DNA of 64,000 bases from Streptomyces sp. NBC_01304 (lineage in GTDB: Bacteria; Actinomycetota; Actinomycetes; Streptomycetales; Streptomycetaceae). This document shows, in pieces, positions 1 through 9,022 of this stretch. The translations under genes were made by a program, and so were the position numbers. Location of the stretch: positions 8,432,001 to 8,496,000 of the forward strand of contig NZ_CP109055.1 in the NCBI RefSeq assembly GCF_035975855.1, given 5' to 3'. The notes beneath the pieces were generated by a model. That model worked only from the letters and a program-made list of their open reading frames with translations. It was not told where the DNA came from and did not search any database. Numbering within the stretch: the first letter of the stretch is position 1; each line of letters begins with the position of its first letter.

Positions 1-490
<490 letters not shown>

Positions 491-620
491 AGTTGCTCGC
501 GTCCACTGTGTTAGTTCTGAAGTAACGAACAGCTGTTGCCGGCTGAACAGTTCCTCAATTAAAGAGTGTGCTTGTTCGCTGCCCTGTTCATTGCCCTGAT
601 TTCTGGGGCTACTTGAAAGG

Positions 621-738
621 GTTTCGGTGGTCATAGCGTGAGGGAAACGCCCGGTTACATTCCGAACCCGGAAGCTAAGCCTCACAGCGCCGATGGTACT
701 GCAGGGGGGACCCTGTGGGAGAGTAGGACGCCGCCGAA
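621..738 (+). rRNA. rrf: 5S ribosomal RNA
   Basis: About 118 bases with the typical 5S layout. The 5' end (TTTCGGTGGT) pairs with the 3' end (GCCGCCGAAC) to form helix I, and the CCGAACCCGGAAG loop C/B segment lies at about 662-676. It follows the 23S end by about 130 bases, as the last structural RNA of an rRNA operon. The ends are accurate to a few bases. Confidence 0.95.
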
Positions 739-748
739 CAATTATTTG

Positions 749-796
749 AGGACCCTTGGTCCCAGCGTTCACGCTGGGACCAAGGGTCCTTTTTTG
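749..796 (+). terminator. rRNA operon intrinsic terminator
   Basis: A perfect 19-bp inverted repeat (arms 749-767 and 772-790, 4-base loop) is followed directly by a run of T residues. It lies 11 bases after the 5S gene and is a very strong rho-independent terminator for the rRNA operon. Confidence 0.93.
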
Positions 797-865
797 TATT
801 TCCCGAAGCGCGGCCGGTAGTCGGTTGCGTGAGAATGACTGTGGTACCGAAGACTAGGAGTCACG

Positions 866-3025
866 ATGTCGACCAACTCTCCCGACGATCGCCCGGAGCG
901 CGAGCCGCGCGGTCGGGACGGTGGTGACCGCGACAGGGGCGGGTTCCGCGGAGGCCGTGACGACCGCCCGCGTGGGCCGCGTCGGGACGACGACCGTGGT
1001 GGGCGTTCGTTTGAGCGGCGTGACGATCGGCGAGATGACCGCGGTGGCTACCGCGGGTCCCGTGATGACCGTGGTGAGCGTCCCGGTGGTGGCGGCTATG
1101 GCCGGCGTGATGACCGGCCGAGTGGACCTCGTCGCGACGACGACCGTGGGGGTCGTCCCTTCGAGCGTCGTGACGACCGGCGTGACGACCGTGCTGGGCG
1201 CGATGACCGTGGGCCGCGTAGGGACAGTGACCGTGGTGGGTTCCGCCGTGACGACCGTCGCGATGACCGCCCGAGCTTCCGCCGTGACGACCGGCCCGGC
1301 TTCCGTCGTGATGACCGCCCGAGCGGGCCGCGTCGTGATGACGACCGTGGTGGATTCCGTCGTGATGACCGCCCGAGCGGGCCGCGTCGTGATGACGACC
1401 GTGGTGGATTCCGTCGTGATGACCGCCCGAGCGGGCCGCGACGTGACGATGACCGTGGTGGATTCCGTCGGGACGACCGTCCCAGCGGGCCGCGTCGCGA
1501 TGACGACCGTGGTGGATTCCGCCGCGATGACCGCAGGGATGACCGCGGTGGCCGCCCCTTCGAGCGTCGTGATGACCGACGTGGCGACGACCGTGGTGGG
1601 CGTCCCGGTGGCGGCGGTGGCTACGGCCGTCGTGATGACCGGCCGAGCGGGCCGCGTCGTGATGACGACCGTGGTGGATTCCGCCGCGATGACCGCAGGG
1701 ATGACCGCGGTGGCCGTCCCTTCGAGCGTCGTGACGACCGGCGTGACGACCGTGCTGGGCGCGATGACCGTGGGCCGCGTAGGGACAGTGACCGTGGTGG
1801 GTTCCGCCGTGACGACCGTCGCGATGACCGCCCGAGCTTCCGCCGTGACGACCGGCCCGGCTTCCGTCGTGATGACCGCCCGAGCGGGCCGCGTCGTGAT
1901 GACGACCGTGGTGGCTTCCGTCGTGATGACCGGCCGAGCGGGCCGCGACGTGACGATGACCGTGGTGGATTCCGTCGGGACGACCGTCCCAGCGGTCCGC
2001 GCCGCGATGACGACCGTGGTGGCCGTTCCTTCGAGCGTCGTGACGACCGTGGCGGTTACCGCGGGTCCCGTGATGACCGTGGTGGGCGTCCCGGTGGCGG
2101 CGGTCGTGGTGGGTTCCGCCGCGACGACCGGCGTGACGACCGGCGCGATGACCGCGGTGGCTACCGCGGCGACCGGGACCGGGAGCCCATCAAGCGGCTG
2201 CCGATTCCCGAGGACGTCACGGGCCACGAGATCGACAAGGACGTACAGCAGGAGCTGCAGAGCCTGCCGAAGGGGCTTGCCGAGGACGTCGCCAAGAACC
2301 TGGTGATGGTCGCCAAGCTCATCGACGAGGACCCCGAGCAGGCCTACGCCTACTCGCGGATCGCCCTGCGGCTCGCCTCGCGTGTGGCTGCCGTACGGGA
2401 GGCCGCCGGCTTCGCCGCGTACGCCAGTCAGAAGTACTCCGAGGCGCTCGCCGAGTTCCGTGCCGCGCGCCGGATGACCGGGTCCGCGGAGCTGTGGCCC
2501 GTCATGGCCGACTGCGAGCGTGGGCTCGGGCGGCCGGAGAAGGCCCTCGACATGGCCGGTGAGCCCGAGGTGCAGCGGCTCGACAAGGCCGGGCAGGTCG
2601 AGATGCGCTTGGTCGCGGCCGGTGCGCGGCGGGACATGGGGCAGCTGGACGCCGCGATCGTCACGCTGCAGAGCCCCGAGCTGGCCTCCAACTCGGTGCA
2701 GCCCTGGACTGCTCGCCTGCGCTACGCCTACGCCGATGCCCTTCTTGAGGCCGGGCGCGAGGACGAGGCGCGGGAGTGGTTCGCGAAGGCTGTCGAGGCC
2801 GACAAGGACGGCAGCACGGACGCCTCCGACCGCCTTGCCGAGATGGACGGCGTCGAGTTCGTCGATGCCTTCGACGAGGACGAGGACGAGGACGGCGACG
2901 AGGAAGCGGAGTCCGGGGAGTCGGAGGAGTCGGAGGAGCTCGGCTCCGAAGAGTCCGCGATCGAAGCTGAGGACGCCGCCGCCGAGTCGGTCGAGGGCGA
3001 CGAGGGCGACGTAGAGAAGCAGTAA
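866..3025 (+). CDS. RDDR-repeat, TPR-containing, acidic-tailed protein
   Basis: 719 residues in three blocks. Residues ~8-437 are a low-complexity repeat domain built of RRDDR, RGGF and RPSGPRRDDDR units, almost only Arg, Asp, Gly, Pro, Ser and Phe, and surely disordered. Residues ~440-670 are helical and TPR-like (for example AYAYSRIALRLASR and AYADALLEAGREDEAREWF). The last ~50 residues are very acidic. The ATG has a clear AGGAG at 856-860. The TPR part corresponds by position to the conserved TPR protein that precedes the HAD phosphatase and tlyA in Mycobacterium. RGG-like disordered regions often bind RNA, so an RNA or ribosome-associated role is plausible but inferred. The repeat region is open in other frames only because of its periodicity. 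Confidence 0.85.
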   Translation: MSTNSPDDRPEREPRGRDGGDRDRGGFRGGRDDRPRGPRRDDDRGGRSFERRDDRRDDRGGYRGSRDDRGERPGGGGYGRRDDRPSGPRRDDDRGGRPFERRDDRRDDRAGRDDRGPRRDSDRGGFRRDDRRDDRPSFRRDDRPGFRRDDRPSGPRRDDDRGGFRRDDRPSGPRRDDDRGGFRRDDRPSGPRRDDDRGGFRRDDRPSGPRRDDDRGGFRRDDRRDDRGGRPFERRDDRRGDDRGGRPGGGGGYGRRDDRPSGPRRDDDRGGFRRDDRRDDRGGRPFERRDDRRDDRAGRDDRGPRRDSDRGGFRRDDRRDDRPSFRRDDRPGFRRDDRPSGPRRDDDRGGFRRDDRPSGPRRDDDRGGFRRDDRPSGPRRDDDRGGRSFERRDDRGGYRGSRDDRGGRPGGGGRGGFRRDDRRDDRRDDRGGYRGDRDREPIKRLPIPEDVTGHEIDKDVQQELQSLPKGLAEDVAKNLVMVAKLIDEDPEQAYAYSRIALRLASRVAAVREAAGFAAYASQKYSEALAEFRAARRMTGSAELWPVMADCERGLGRPEKALDMAGEPEVQRLDKAGQVEMRLVAAGARRDMGQLDAAIVTLQSPELASNSVQPWTARLRYAYADALLEAGREDEAREWFAKAVEADKDGSTDASDRLAEMDGVEFVDAFDEDEDEDGDEEAESGESEESEELGSEESAIEAEDAAAESVEGDEGDVEKQ
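1154..1353 (+). repeat. 200-bp exact internal duplication, copy 1
   Basis: This 200-base stretch of the RDDR-repeat gene recurs with no mismatch at 1715-1914, an offset of 561 bases (187 codons). It is in frame, so the duplication expands the protein repeat domain. Confidence 0.9.
1715..1914 (+). repeat. 200-bp exact internal duplication, copy 2
   Basis: Second copy of the segment at 1154-1353, identical by eye. Perfect nucleotide identity, including synonymous positions, points to a recent duplication or ongoing gene conversion. Confidence 0.9.
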
Positions 3026-3035
3026 GCGCGTTGAG

Positions 3036-3067
3036 AAAGGGCGGGACCTCTGTGGTCCCGCCCTTTT
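3036..3067 (+). terminator. Intrinsic terminator after the RDDR/TPR gene
   Basis: Perfect 13-bp stem (3036-3048 and 3054-3066) with a 5-base loop and a short T run. It starts about 10 bases after the stop codon. The A-rich upstream arm would also let it work for the convergent gene ending at 3092. Confidence 0.85.
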
Positions 3068-3091
3068 GCGTGTCCGGGTGCTCCGGCCGGA

Positions 3092-4366
3092 TCAGTGGGT
3101 GAGGCTGCGCAGTACCAGACCGGTGGCCGGCTTCGGGCCGAAGGAAGTCGACTTGCGGGGCATGGTCACGCCCTGGCGGGCCAGGTCGCGGACGACCTCC
3201 TCGCGGACGGGGTGCATCAGGACCGCCGTACCGCCGTCGCGCTCCGCCTTCTCGACGGTCGCGGCCGTGTCGTGGATGTACGCGATGTGCTCCGGGGCGT
3301 CCGGGATCTGCCAGATGTGGTCCAGGAGCGTGGAGTGCAGGACCGTCGCGTCCAGGGTGCGCCAGGCCTCGGGGCGATCCTTGCGGATCGTGTGATCGAG
3401 CATGGCCGGGGACGGGCGGTCGATCAGGTGGAAGGCGCCGTCGCCGGCCAGCAGGAAGGCGTTGGACTCGGCGGCCGCTTCGGCCAGGGCTTCCATGGCG
3501 CGCGGCAGGTCGCCGTCGATGCGGCGTATGCGGAAGACGTCCGAAACCGCCTCGAGGGCCTGGGAGACCGGGAGTTGGTGCAGCAGACGGTGGATGGCGC
3601 GGACCCGGAGCGGGTAGCGGGCCGTGTCCACCAGGAGGACCAGGCCGAAGTCCCAGGCGGCGGAGTCGTGGTGCTCGCCGCGCAGCCGCAGATAGGTCGC
3701 CCAGCGGTGGTGGCCGTCGGCGATCAGGGCCTGGCGGTGGGAGAGGTCGGTGCGTACCTCGGCCAGGTCGGCCGGGTCGGTGACCGCCCAGAGGCGGTGG
3801 CTGTAGCCGTCCTCGGTGGTGGTGGCCAGGAGCGGGGTGGTGCGGGCGGTGCGTTCGATGACCGCCGTCGCGCCGGTCGCGGTGCCGTCGCTGCGGTAGG
3901 TGAGGAGGAGGGGCTCCAGGTTGGCGGCCGTGGTGCGCATCAGGGCGGCGCGGTCCGCGACGATGTGCGGCATGACGTCCTCGTGCGGCAGTACGACGCC
4001 CTCCGCGGCCTCGGTGAGTTCGAGCGCTCCGATCACACCGCGCTGCAGCATGTCGCCGTTGCGCTGCTCGTAGACGTACAGCGCAGGGCTCTGATCCGGT
4101 GCGAGGACGCCCTCGGCGAGCCAGCGGCGCAGGGTGTCGGCGGCCTGCTGGTTGCGGGCGGCGACCGTGTCGGCCTGCGGCAGGATCAGTCGGACGATGT
4201 TGTGCGGGTCGGCCGACTCCAGGTGCAGCAGTCCGTCGGGGCGTACGACGACGTCGTACGGCGGGGAGGTCACGGCGGCCAGGCTGCCGACCCGTTCGGG
4301 GACGTAGCGCAGTCCGCGGAACGGGATCAGGTGCAGGCCTTCGGCCGCAGGACCTCTGGTGTTCAT
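3092..4366 (-). CDS. DUF1015 family protein
   Basis: 424 residues from the ATG at 4366. The N-terminal segment with PFRGLRYVPERVG, then TSPPYDVV, and the internal ADGHHRWATYLRLR are hallmarks of the DUF1015 family (PF06245), whose biochemical role is not established. The frame stays open far upstream to 5590, but that part runs antisense to the HAD phosphatase gene and has no family resemblance, so the ATG at 4366 is chosen. Only 72 bases separate it from the divergent HAD gene, so the two may share a promoter region. No strong ribosome binding site is seen, and leaderless translation is possible. Confidence 0.85.
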   Translation of the reverse strand: MNTRGPAAEGLHLIPFRGLRYVPERVGSLAAVTSPPYDVVVRPDGLLHLESADPHNIVRLILPQADTVAARNQQAADTLRRWLAEGVLAPDQSPALYVYEQRNGDMLQRGVIGALELTEAAEGVVLPHEDVMPHIVADRAALMRTTAANLEPLLLTYRSDGTATGATAVIERTARTTPLLATTTEDGYSHRLWAVTDPADLAEVRTDLSHRQALIADGHHRWATYLRLRGEHHDSAAWDFGLVLLVDTARYPLRVRAIHRLLHQLPVSQALEAVSDVFRIRRIDGDLPRAMEALAEAAAESNAFLLAGDGAFHLIDRPSPAMLDHTIRKDRPEAWRTLDATVLHSTLLDHIWQIPDAPEHIAYIHDTAATVEKAERDGGTAVLMHPVREEVVRDLARQGVTMPRKSTSFGPKPATGLVLRSLTH

Positions 4367-4438
4367 TGCTGCATCGTATGTGTGCAGATGAGTACGAGAT
4401 GATTGGGGGAGACGTATCGACAAAGGGAGCGACACGGA

Positions 4439-5467
4439 ATGAGCCACACCGTCAGGACCAGCCCGGCCGGCAGTGCGCAGGCGCTGAGCGAGGCGTACGA
4501 CACGGCGCTGCTCGACCTCGACGGGGTGGTGTACGCGGGTGGCGAGGCCATCGTGCACGCCGTGGATTCCCTGCTCAGCGCGCGTGCGGGCGGGATGCGG
4601 CTGGCGTATGTGACCAACAATGCGCTGCGTCCGCCGGAGGTCGTGGCCGCGCACATCACCGACCTCGGTGTGCCGACGGAACCGGCCGAAGTCATCAACT
4701 CGGCGCAGGCCGTGGCTCGTTTGATCTCCGAGCAGGTGCCGAGCGGTTCCCGGGTGCTCGTGATCGGTGGCGAGGGGCTGCGGATCGCGCTGCGCGAGCG
4801 CGGGCTCGAGCCGGTCGAGTCGGCCGAGGACGATCCGGCGGCGGTGGTGCAGGGCTTCGGCGGGCCCGACCTGGCCTGGGGCCGGTTCGCCGAGGCCTGC
4901 TACGCGATCGCGCGGGGCGTGCCGTGGTTCGCGTCCAACACCGACCTGACGATCCCCAGCGCGCGCGGCATCGCGCCCGGCAACGGCGCGGCGGTCGAGG
5001 TCGTCCGTATCGCGACCGGGGCCGAGCCGCAGGTCGCGGGGAAGCCGTTGCCCCCGATGCACCGCGAGACGATTCTGCGGACCGGGGCCAAGAAGCCGCT
5101 GGTCGTGGGGGACCGCCTGGACACGGACATCGAGGGCGCCTTCAACGGCGATGTCGACTCGCTGCTCGTCCTGACCGGCGTGACGGACGGGGCGCAGCTG
5201 CTCGCGGCGCCGCCCCAGCACCGGCCCACCTACGTCGACGCCGATCTGCGCGGCATGCTCACGGGACAGCCCGAAGTGGTGGCCGAGGGCGAGGGCTTCC
5301 GGTGCGGGGGCTGGGTCGCGCGGGCCGGCGACGAGGCGCTGGAGCTCGACGGGGACGGGGAGGCGCTGGACGGGCTGCGGGCGCTGTGTGCCGCGGCGTG
5401 GACCGTCGCCGGAGACGGGGCGTGTGCGCTGGATTCGGGGAAGGCGCTGGCGCGGCTGGGGCTGTGA
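4439..5467 (+). CDS. HAD-superfamily (NagD/class IIA) phosphatase
   Basis: 342 residues. The catalytic motif I DLDGVVY is at residues 26-32, with the nucleophile and acid/base Asp pair, and motif IV GDRLDTDIEGA is near 224-234. Between them is a class IIA cap, as in NagD, p-nitrophenyl phosphatases and phosphoglycolate phosphatases. It should hydrolyse small phosphate monoesters in the cytoplasm; the substrate cannot be told from sequence. The ATG at 4439 has AAGGGAG about 9 bases upstream and is preferred to an upstream TTG at 4403. The same gene sits between the TPR protein and tlyA in mycobacteria, where the order is conserved. Confidence 0.88.
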   Translation: MSHTVRTSPAGSAQALSEAYDTALLDLDGVVYAGGEAIVHAVDSLLSARAGGMRLAYVTNNALRPPEVVAAHITDLGVPTEPAEVINSAQAVARLISEQVPSGSRVLVIGGEGLRIALRERGLEPVESAEDDPAAVVQGFGGPDLAWGRFAEACYAIARGVPWFASNTDLTIPSARGIAPGNGAAVEVVRIATGAEPQVAGKPLPPMHRETILRTGAKKPLVVGDRLDTDIEGAFNGDVDSLLVLTGVTDGAQLLAAPPQHRPTYVDADLRGMLTGQPEVVAEGEGFRCGGWVARAGDEALELDGDGEALDGLRALCAAAWTVAGDGACALDSGKALARLGL

Positions 5468-5592
5468 GCCCCGGGGCGGGCTTCGGGGCTCGGGCCTCGG
5501 GCTTCGAGCCTCGGGCCTCACGTGCCGGGCAGGGCTCGGACCAGGTGGTTCGACCGTGCGGAACAGAGCGTTCCGGGGGTGCGGCAGCACTG

Positions 5593-5611
5593 GCAGGGTA
5601 GGCTAACCTAA
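5593..5611 (+). promoter_or_regulatory. Iron box (DmdR1/IdeR-type operator)
   Basis: The 19-base site GCAGGGTAGGCTAACCTAA matches the DmdR1/IdeR consensus TTAGGTTAGGCTAACCTAA at 16 of 19 positions. It ends 5 bases before the GTG start of the first siderophore permease, so bound repressor would cover the initiation region. This supports iron-dependent repression of the three-gene importer. Confidence 0.82.
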
Positions 5612-5615
5612 CCAG

Positions 5616-6677
5616 GTGTTGGTCGACAGTCCTCCCCAAGAGCGCACCCCCGAGCCCCCGCCGCCCGCACCCGCCGGGCAGCGCAAGCGGAACGCGCTGC
5701 GCGCCGCCGGACTGCTCATATCGGTCGGTGTGCTGGCCCTGATAGTGGTGGCGAGCATCGCGGTCGGAGCCAAGCAGATACCGATCGCCGACGTGTGGCA
5801 CGGCCTCTTCCAGCACACCGGCACCGACAACGACGTGGTCATACGCGACCTCCGGCTGCCCCGCACGATCCTCGGCCTGCTCGTCGGCTGCGCCCTCGGC
5901 CTGGCCGGCGCCGTGCTGCAGGCGCTGACCCGCAACCCGCTCGCCGACCCGGGCCTGCTCGGCATCAACGCGGGGGCCTCGGCCGCCGTCGTCTCCGCCG
6001 TCAGCTTCTTCGGGATCACCTCGCTGAGCGGCTATGTGTGGTTCGCCTTCGTGGGCGCCGCCGTGGTGTCCGTCGTCGTCTACACGCTCGGCGGGGTGCG
6101 CAGCGCGACGCCGGTGCGGCTCGCGCTCGCGGGCACGGCCGTCAGCGCCGCGCTCATCGGCTACGTCAACGCCGTGATCCTCACCGACGACGCGGCGCTC
6201 GACAAACTGCGCTTCTGGACGGTCGGTTCGCTGGCCTCCGCCAACATGACGACCATCGGGCAGGTGCTGCCCTTCATCGCGGTCGGCATCGTTCTCGCCC
6301 TGGCCCTGGCCCGGCCGCTCAACGCGATCGGCATGGGCGACGACACGGCCCGCGCCCTCGGCGCCCACGTCAACCGGACCCGCGCCCTCGCCATGACCGC
6401 CGCGACGCTGCTGTGCGGGGCCGCCACCGCCGCCTGCGGCCCGATCGTCTTCGTCGGCCTGATGGTGCCGCACATCGTCCGCGCCTTCACCGGCCCCGAC
6501 CAGCGCTGGATCCTGCCGTACGCGACCGTCCTCTCGCCCGTGCTGCTGCTCGGCGCCGATGTCGTCGGACGCGTGGTGGCCCGGCCCGGCGAGCTGCAGG
6601 TCGGCATCGTCACGGTGCTCCTGGGCGGGCCGGTCTTCATCTATCTCGTACGACGCCGGAGGATGGCTCAGCTGTGA
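5616..6677 (+). CDS. Ferric-siderophore ABC transporter permease (FecCD), first subunit
   Basis: 353 residues with about nine hydrophobic segments. Family signatures are RLPRTILGLLVGCALGLAGA near residue 86, NPLADPGLLGINAG near 107, and GPIVFVGLMVPHIVRAFTGP near 273. It forms the membrane channel of a FecCD/BtuC-type importer with the next gene. The GTG at 5616 directly follows the iron box and has no room for a normal ribosome binding site, so translation may be leaderless or start slightly downstream. The stop overlaps the next start by 4 bases. No substrate-binding lipoprotein gene is adjacent; it must be encoded elsewhere. Confidence 0.92.
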   Translation: MLVDSPPQERTPEPPPPAPAGQRKRNALRAAGLLISVGVLALIVVASIAVGAKQIPIADVWHGLFQHTGTDNDVVIRDLRLPRTILGLLVGCALGLAGAVLQALTRNPLADPGLLGINAGASAAVVSAVSFFGITSLSGYVWFAFVGAAVVSVVVYTLGGVRSATPVRLALAGTAVSAALIGYVNAVILTDDAALDKLRFWTVGSLASANMTTIGQVLPFIAVGIVLALALARPLNAIGMGDDTARALGAHVNRTRALAMTAATLLCGAATAACGPIVFVGLMVPHIVRAFTGPDQRWILPYATVLSPVLLLGADVVGRVVARPGELQVGIVTVLLGGPVFIYLVRRRRMAQL

Positions 6678-7702
6678 AGGCCCTACGTACCCGCAGCGGC
6701 CTCTCCGTCCGCGTGGACCTGCGCGCGCTCGTCGTGGGCGGGCTGCTCCTGGCCGTGGCGCTCGCCGCGAGCATCGTCCTCATCGGCACCGGCGACTTCT
6801 CGATCCCCGCGGCCGACGTGATCCGCACCCTGCTCGGCAACGGGCAGCCGGCGCACGAGTTCATCGTCAACGACCTGCGCCTGCCCCGAGTCCTGGTCGG
6901 CCTCCTGGTCGGCGCCGCACTCGGGCTCTCCGGAGCGATCTTCCAGACCATCTCCCGCAATCCGCTGGGCAGTCCGGACATCATCGGCTTCGGGCAGGGC
7001 TCCGCGGTCGGCGCGCTCGCGGTGATCATCCTCTTCAAGGGGAGCGCCGGGGAGGTGGCCGTGGGCTCGCTGATCGGCGGGCTGATCACCGGTGCGGTGA
7101 TCTACGCCCTCGCCTGGAAGCGAGGGGTGCACGGCTACCGGCTCGTGCTCGTCGGCATCGGCATGGCCGCGATCCTCACCGCGGTGATCGGCTATCTGCT
7201 CACCAAGGCCGAACTGGTCGACGCCGCCCGCGCCTACACCTGGCTGGCGGGTTCCCTCAACGGGCGGGACTGGGCGGAGGTGTGGCCGCTGTTCTGGCTG
7301 TGCGTCGTGCTCGTGCCGCTGGCGCTCCTGTACGCGCGTCCGCTGCGGATGCTCGAGATGGGCGACGACGTGGCGTACGCCCTGGGCGTCCGCGTCGAGC
7401 GCACCCGGCTCGTCCTGATGACCTGCGCCGTGCTGCTCACCGCGGCCGCGACCGCAGCCGCCGGGCCCGTCTCCTTCGTGGCGCTCACCGCGCCGCAGCT
7501 GGCGCGCCGGCTCACCCGCTCGCCCGGGGCCAATCTGGTGCCGTCGATGCTGATGGGCGCCGCCCTGCTGATCGTCGCGGACCTGGCCTCGCAGCGGGCG
7601 TTCGGCGCGGACACCCTGCCCGTCGGCGTACTGACCGGTGTGCTCGGCGGGGTGTATCTGCTGTGGCTGCTCGCCACCGAACGCAAGGCGGGCCGGATAT
7701 GA
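6674..7702 (+). CDS. Ferric-siderophore ABC transporter permease (FecCD), second subunit
   Basis: 342 residues from a GTG that overlaps the previous stop (GTGA). It has the same FecCD signatures as its neighbour: RLPRVLVGLLVGAALGLSGA, NPLGSPDIIGFGQG and GPVSFVALTAPQLARRL. The two permeases are predicted to form a heterodimer in the cytoplasmic membrane. The open frame extends upstream inside the first permease, but only the overlap start gives the standard N-terminus. It is translationally coupled at both ends, with a 4-base ATGA overlap to the ATPase gene. Confidence 0.92.
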   Translation: MKALRTRSGLSVRVDLRALVVGGLLLAVALAASIVLIGTGDFSIPAADVIRTLLGNGQPAHEFIVNDLRLPRVLVGLLVGAALGLSGAIFQTISRNPLGSPDIIGFGQGSAVGALAVIILFKGSAGEVAVGSLIGGLITGAVIYALAWKRGVHGYRLVLVGIGMAAILTAVIGYLLTKAELVDAARAYTWLAGSLNGRDWAEVWPLFWLCVVLVPLALLYARPLRMLEMGDDVAYALGVRVERTRLVLMTCAVLLTAAATAAAGPVSFVALTAPQLARRLTRSPGANLVPSMLMGAALLIVADLASQRAFGADTLPVGVLTGVLGGVYLLWLLATERKAGRI

Positions 7703-8592
7703 CGAAGCCGAGTATGGCGAAGTCGGACATCACGAAGCCGGACATGACGAACACTTCGAAGAGCAGGAGCACCGCCGTGAACCGCCTGATCGCGGACAAC
7801 GTCACCCTCGGCTACGACCAGCGGATCATCGCCGAACAGCTGTCGGTCGAGATTCCGGACAACTCCTTCACGGTGATCGTCGGGCCGAACGCCTGCGGCA
7901 AGTCGACGCTCCTGCGGGCCCTTTCCCGGATGCTCAAGCCCTCGCAGGGGCGGGTGCTCCTGGATGGGCAGACCATTCACTCGATGCCCGCGAAGAAGGT
8001 CGCGCGGATGCTCGGGCTGCTGCCCCAGTCGTCGATCGCGCCCGACGGGATCACGGTCGCCGACCTGGTCGCGCGCGGCCGTTACCCGCATCAGGGGCTG
8101 CTTCGTCAGTGGTCGCCGGAGGACGAGCGGGTGGTCCAGGAGTCGATGGCCTCGACCGGAGTCGCCGAACTGGCCGATCGCTATGTCGACGAACTCTCCG
8201 GCGGTCAGCGCCAGCGCGTCTGGATCGCCATGGCCCTCGCCCAGCAGACGCCGCTGCTGCTCCTCGACGAGCCGACCACCTTCCTCGACATCCAGCACCA
8301 GATCGACGTCCTGGACCTCTGCGCGGAGCTGCACGAGGAGCAGGGCCGCACGCTCGTCGCCGTACTGCACGACCTGAACCATGCCGCGCGGTACGCCACG
8401 CATCTCATCGCGCTGAAGGACGGCAAGGTCGTGGCGGAGGGCGCGCCCTCCGAGATCGTCACGGCCGAGCTGGTGGAAGAGGTGTTCCAGCTGCCGTGCC
8501 AGATCATCGACGACCCGGAGACCGGTACGCCGCTCGTGGTGCCTGCCGCGCGGACGGCGCGTACCAAGAAAGTCGCCAAAGCGGCTTCCTGA
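7699..8592 (+). CDS. Ferric-siderophore ABC transporter ATP-binding protein (FecE/FepC type)
   Basis: 297 residues. Walker A GPNACGKST is at about 62-70, the signature LSGGQRQR at about 166-173, Walker B LLLLDEPTT near 186, and the switch His follows in LHDLNHAARY. It powers the FecCD pair. The ATG overlaps the permease stop (ATGA). The first ~22 residues form a short imperfect Thr/Lys/Pro/Asp repeat (TKPSM, TKPDM) not usual for the family; a GTG at 7777 would give a conventional N-terminus, so the true start is uncertain. Confidence 0.92.
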   Translation: MTKPSMAKSDITKPDMTNTSKSRSTAVNRLIADNVTLGYDQRIIAEQLSVEIPDNSFTVIVGPNACGKSTLLRALSRMLKPSQGRVLLDGQTIHSMPAKKVARMLGLLPQSSIAPDGITVADLVARGRYPHQGLLRQWSPEDERVVQESMASTGVAELADRYVDELSGGQRQRVWIAMALAQQTPLLLLDEPTTFLDIQHQIDVLDLCAELHEEQGRTLVAVLHDLNHAARYATHLIALKDGKVVAEGAPSEIVTAELVEEVFQLPCQIIDDPETGTPLVVPAARTARTKKVAKAAS

Positions 8593-8602
8593 GCCGCCTT
8601 GG
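8578..8602 (+). terminator. Hairpin at the end of the siderophore importer operon
   Basis: Nine-base inverted repeat with one mismatch (AAAGCGGCT and AGCCGCCTT around TCCTG), overlapping the fecE-type stop codon. There is only a short T run, so this is a modest terminator candidate. Confidence 0.35.
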
Positions 8603-8632
8603 CGCTCGACTGAGCTGGAGCTAGGGCTAGAG

Positions 8633-8980
8633 CTAGAGCAGCTTTCTGAGCTGGAGCAGATCGCGGAAGCCCGCCTCCAGCTTCACCCGGCCCGAGGCCC
8701 AGGCCTTCGCGAAGTTCAGCTCGCCGCCGACCATCGCGACGAGGTCGTCGCCGGTCAGCGCAAGGCGGATCTGGGCCTTCTCGCGGGGCGGGCCCTCAAG
8801 AGTGTCCAGAACTTCGATCCGGCCCTCCTTGAGACGGCCCACGAAAGTGATGTCGAGGTCCGTGATGCGGCAGCTCAGGGAACGGTCGAGCGACGCGGCA
8901 CTGCGTACGTCCCCGTCGGCCTGCGCGAGATTGTCCGAGAGTTTGTCGAGTGCGCTGCGGCACTCCTCCTTGGTCGCCAT
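8633..8980 (-). CDS. SCP2 sterol-binding-domain-like small protein
   Basis: 115 residues from the ATG at 8980. The order of elements, with a strand-rich middle (SCRITDLDITFVGRL, IRLALTGDDLVAMVGG) and a C-terminal helix after LNFAKAWASGRVKLEAGFRD, matches small single-domain SCP2-like proteins that bind lipids or sterol-like ligands. The ligand is unknown. The frame extends upstream but only as antisense of the next gene. It is convergent with the siderophore operon and divergent from the small gene at 9023. The assignment is from the pattern GELNFAKAWASGRVK. Confidence 0.72.
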   Translation of the reverse strand: MATKEECRSALDKLSDNLAQADGDVRSAASLDRSLSCRITDLDITFVGRLKEGRIEVLDTLEGPPREKAQIRLALTGDDLVAMVGGELNFAKAWASGRVKLEAGFRDLLQLRKLL

Positions 8981-9022
8981 CGTGATCGACGGTACCCCAG
9001 CTCTTCGCGGTAGCGTCGTGCC

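Noticed and set aside
854..2227. 457-codon open frame on the minus strand (and a 461-codon one in another plus frame) over the RDDR-repeat gene
   Set aside because: They arise from the periodic GC-rich repeat, give Val/Thr/Ala low complexity, and the plus-strand gene has a ribosome binding site and a TPR domain.
4370..5590. Upstream extension of the DUF1015 frame to 5590
   Set aside because: It runs antisense to the HAD phosphatase and has no family similarity; the ATG at 4366 gives the normal family length.
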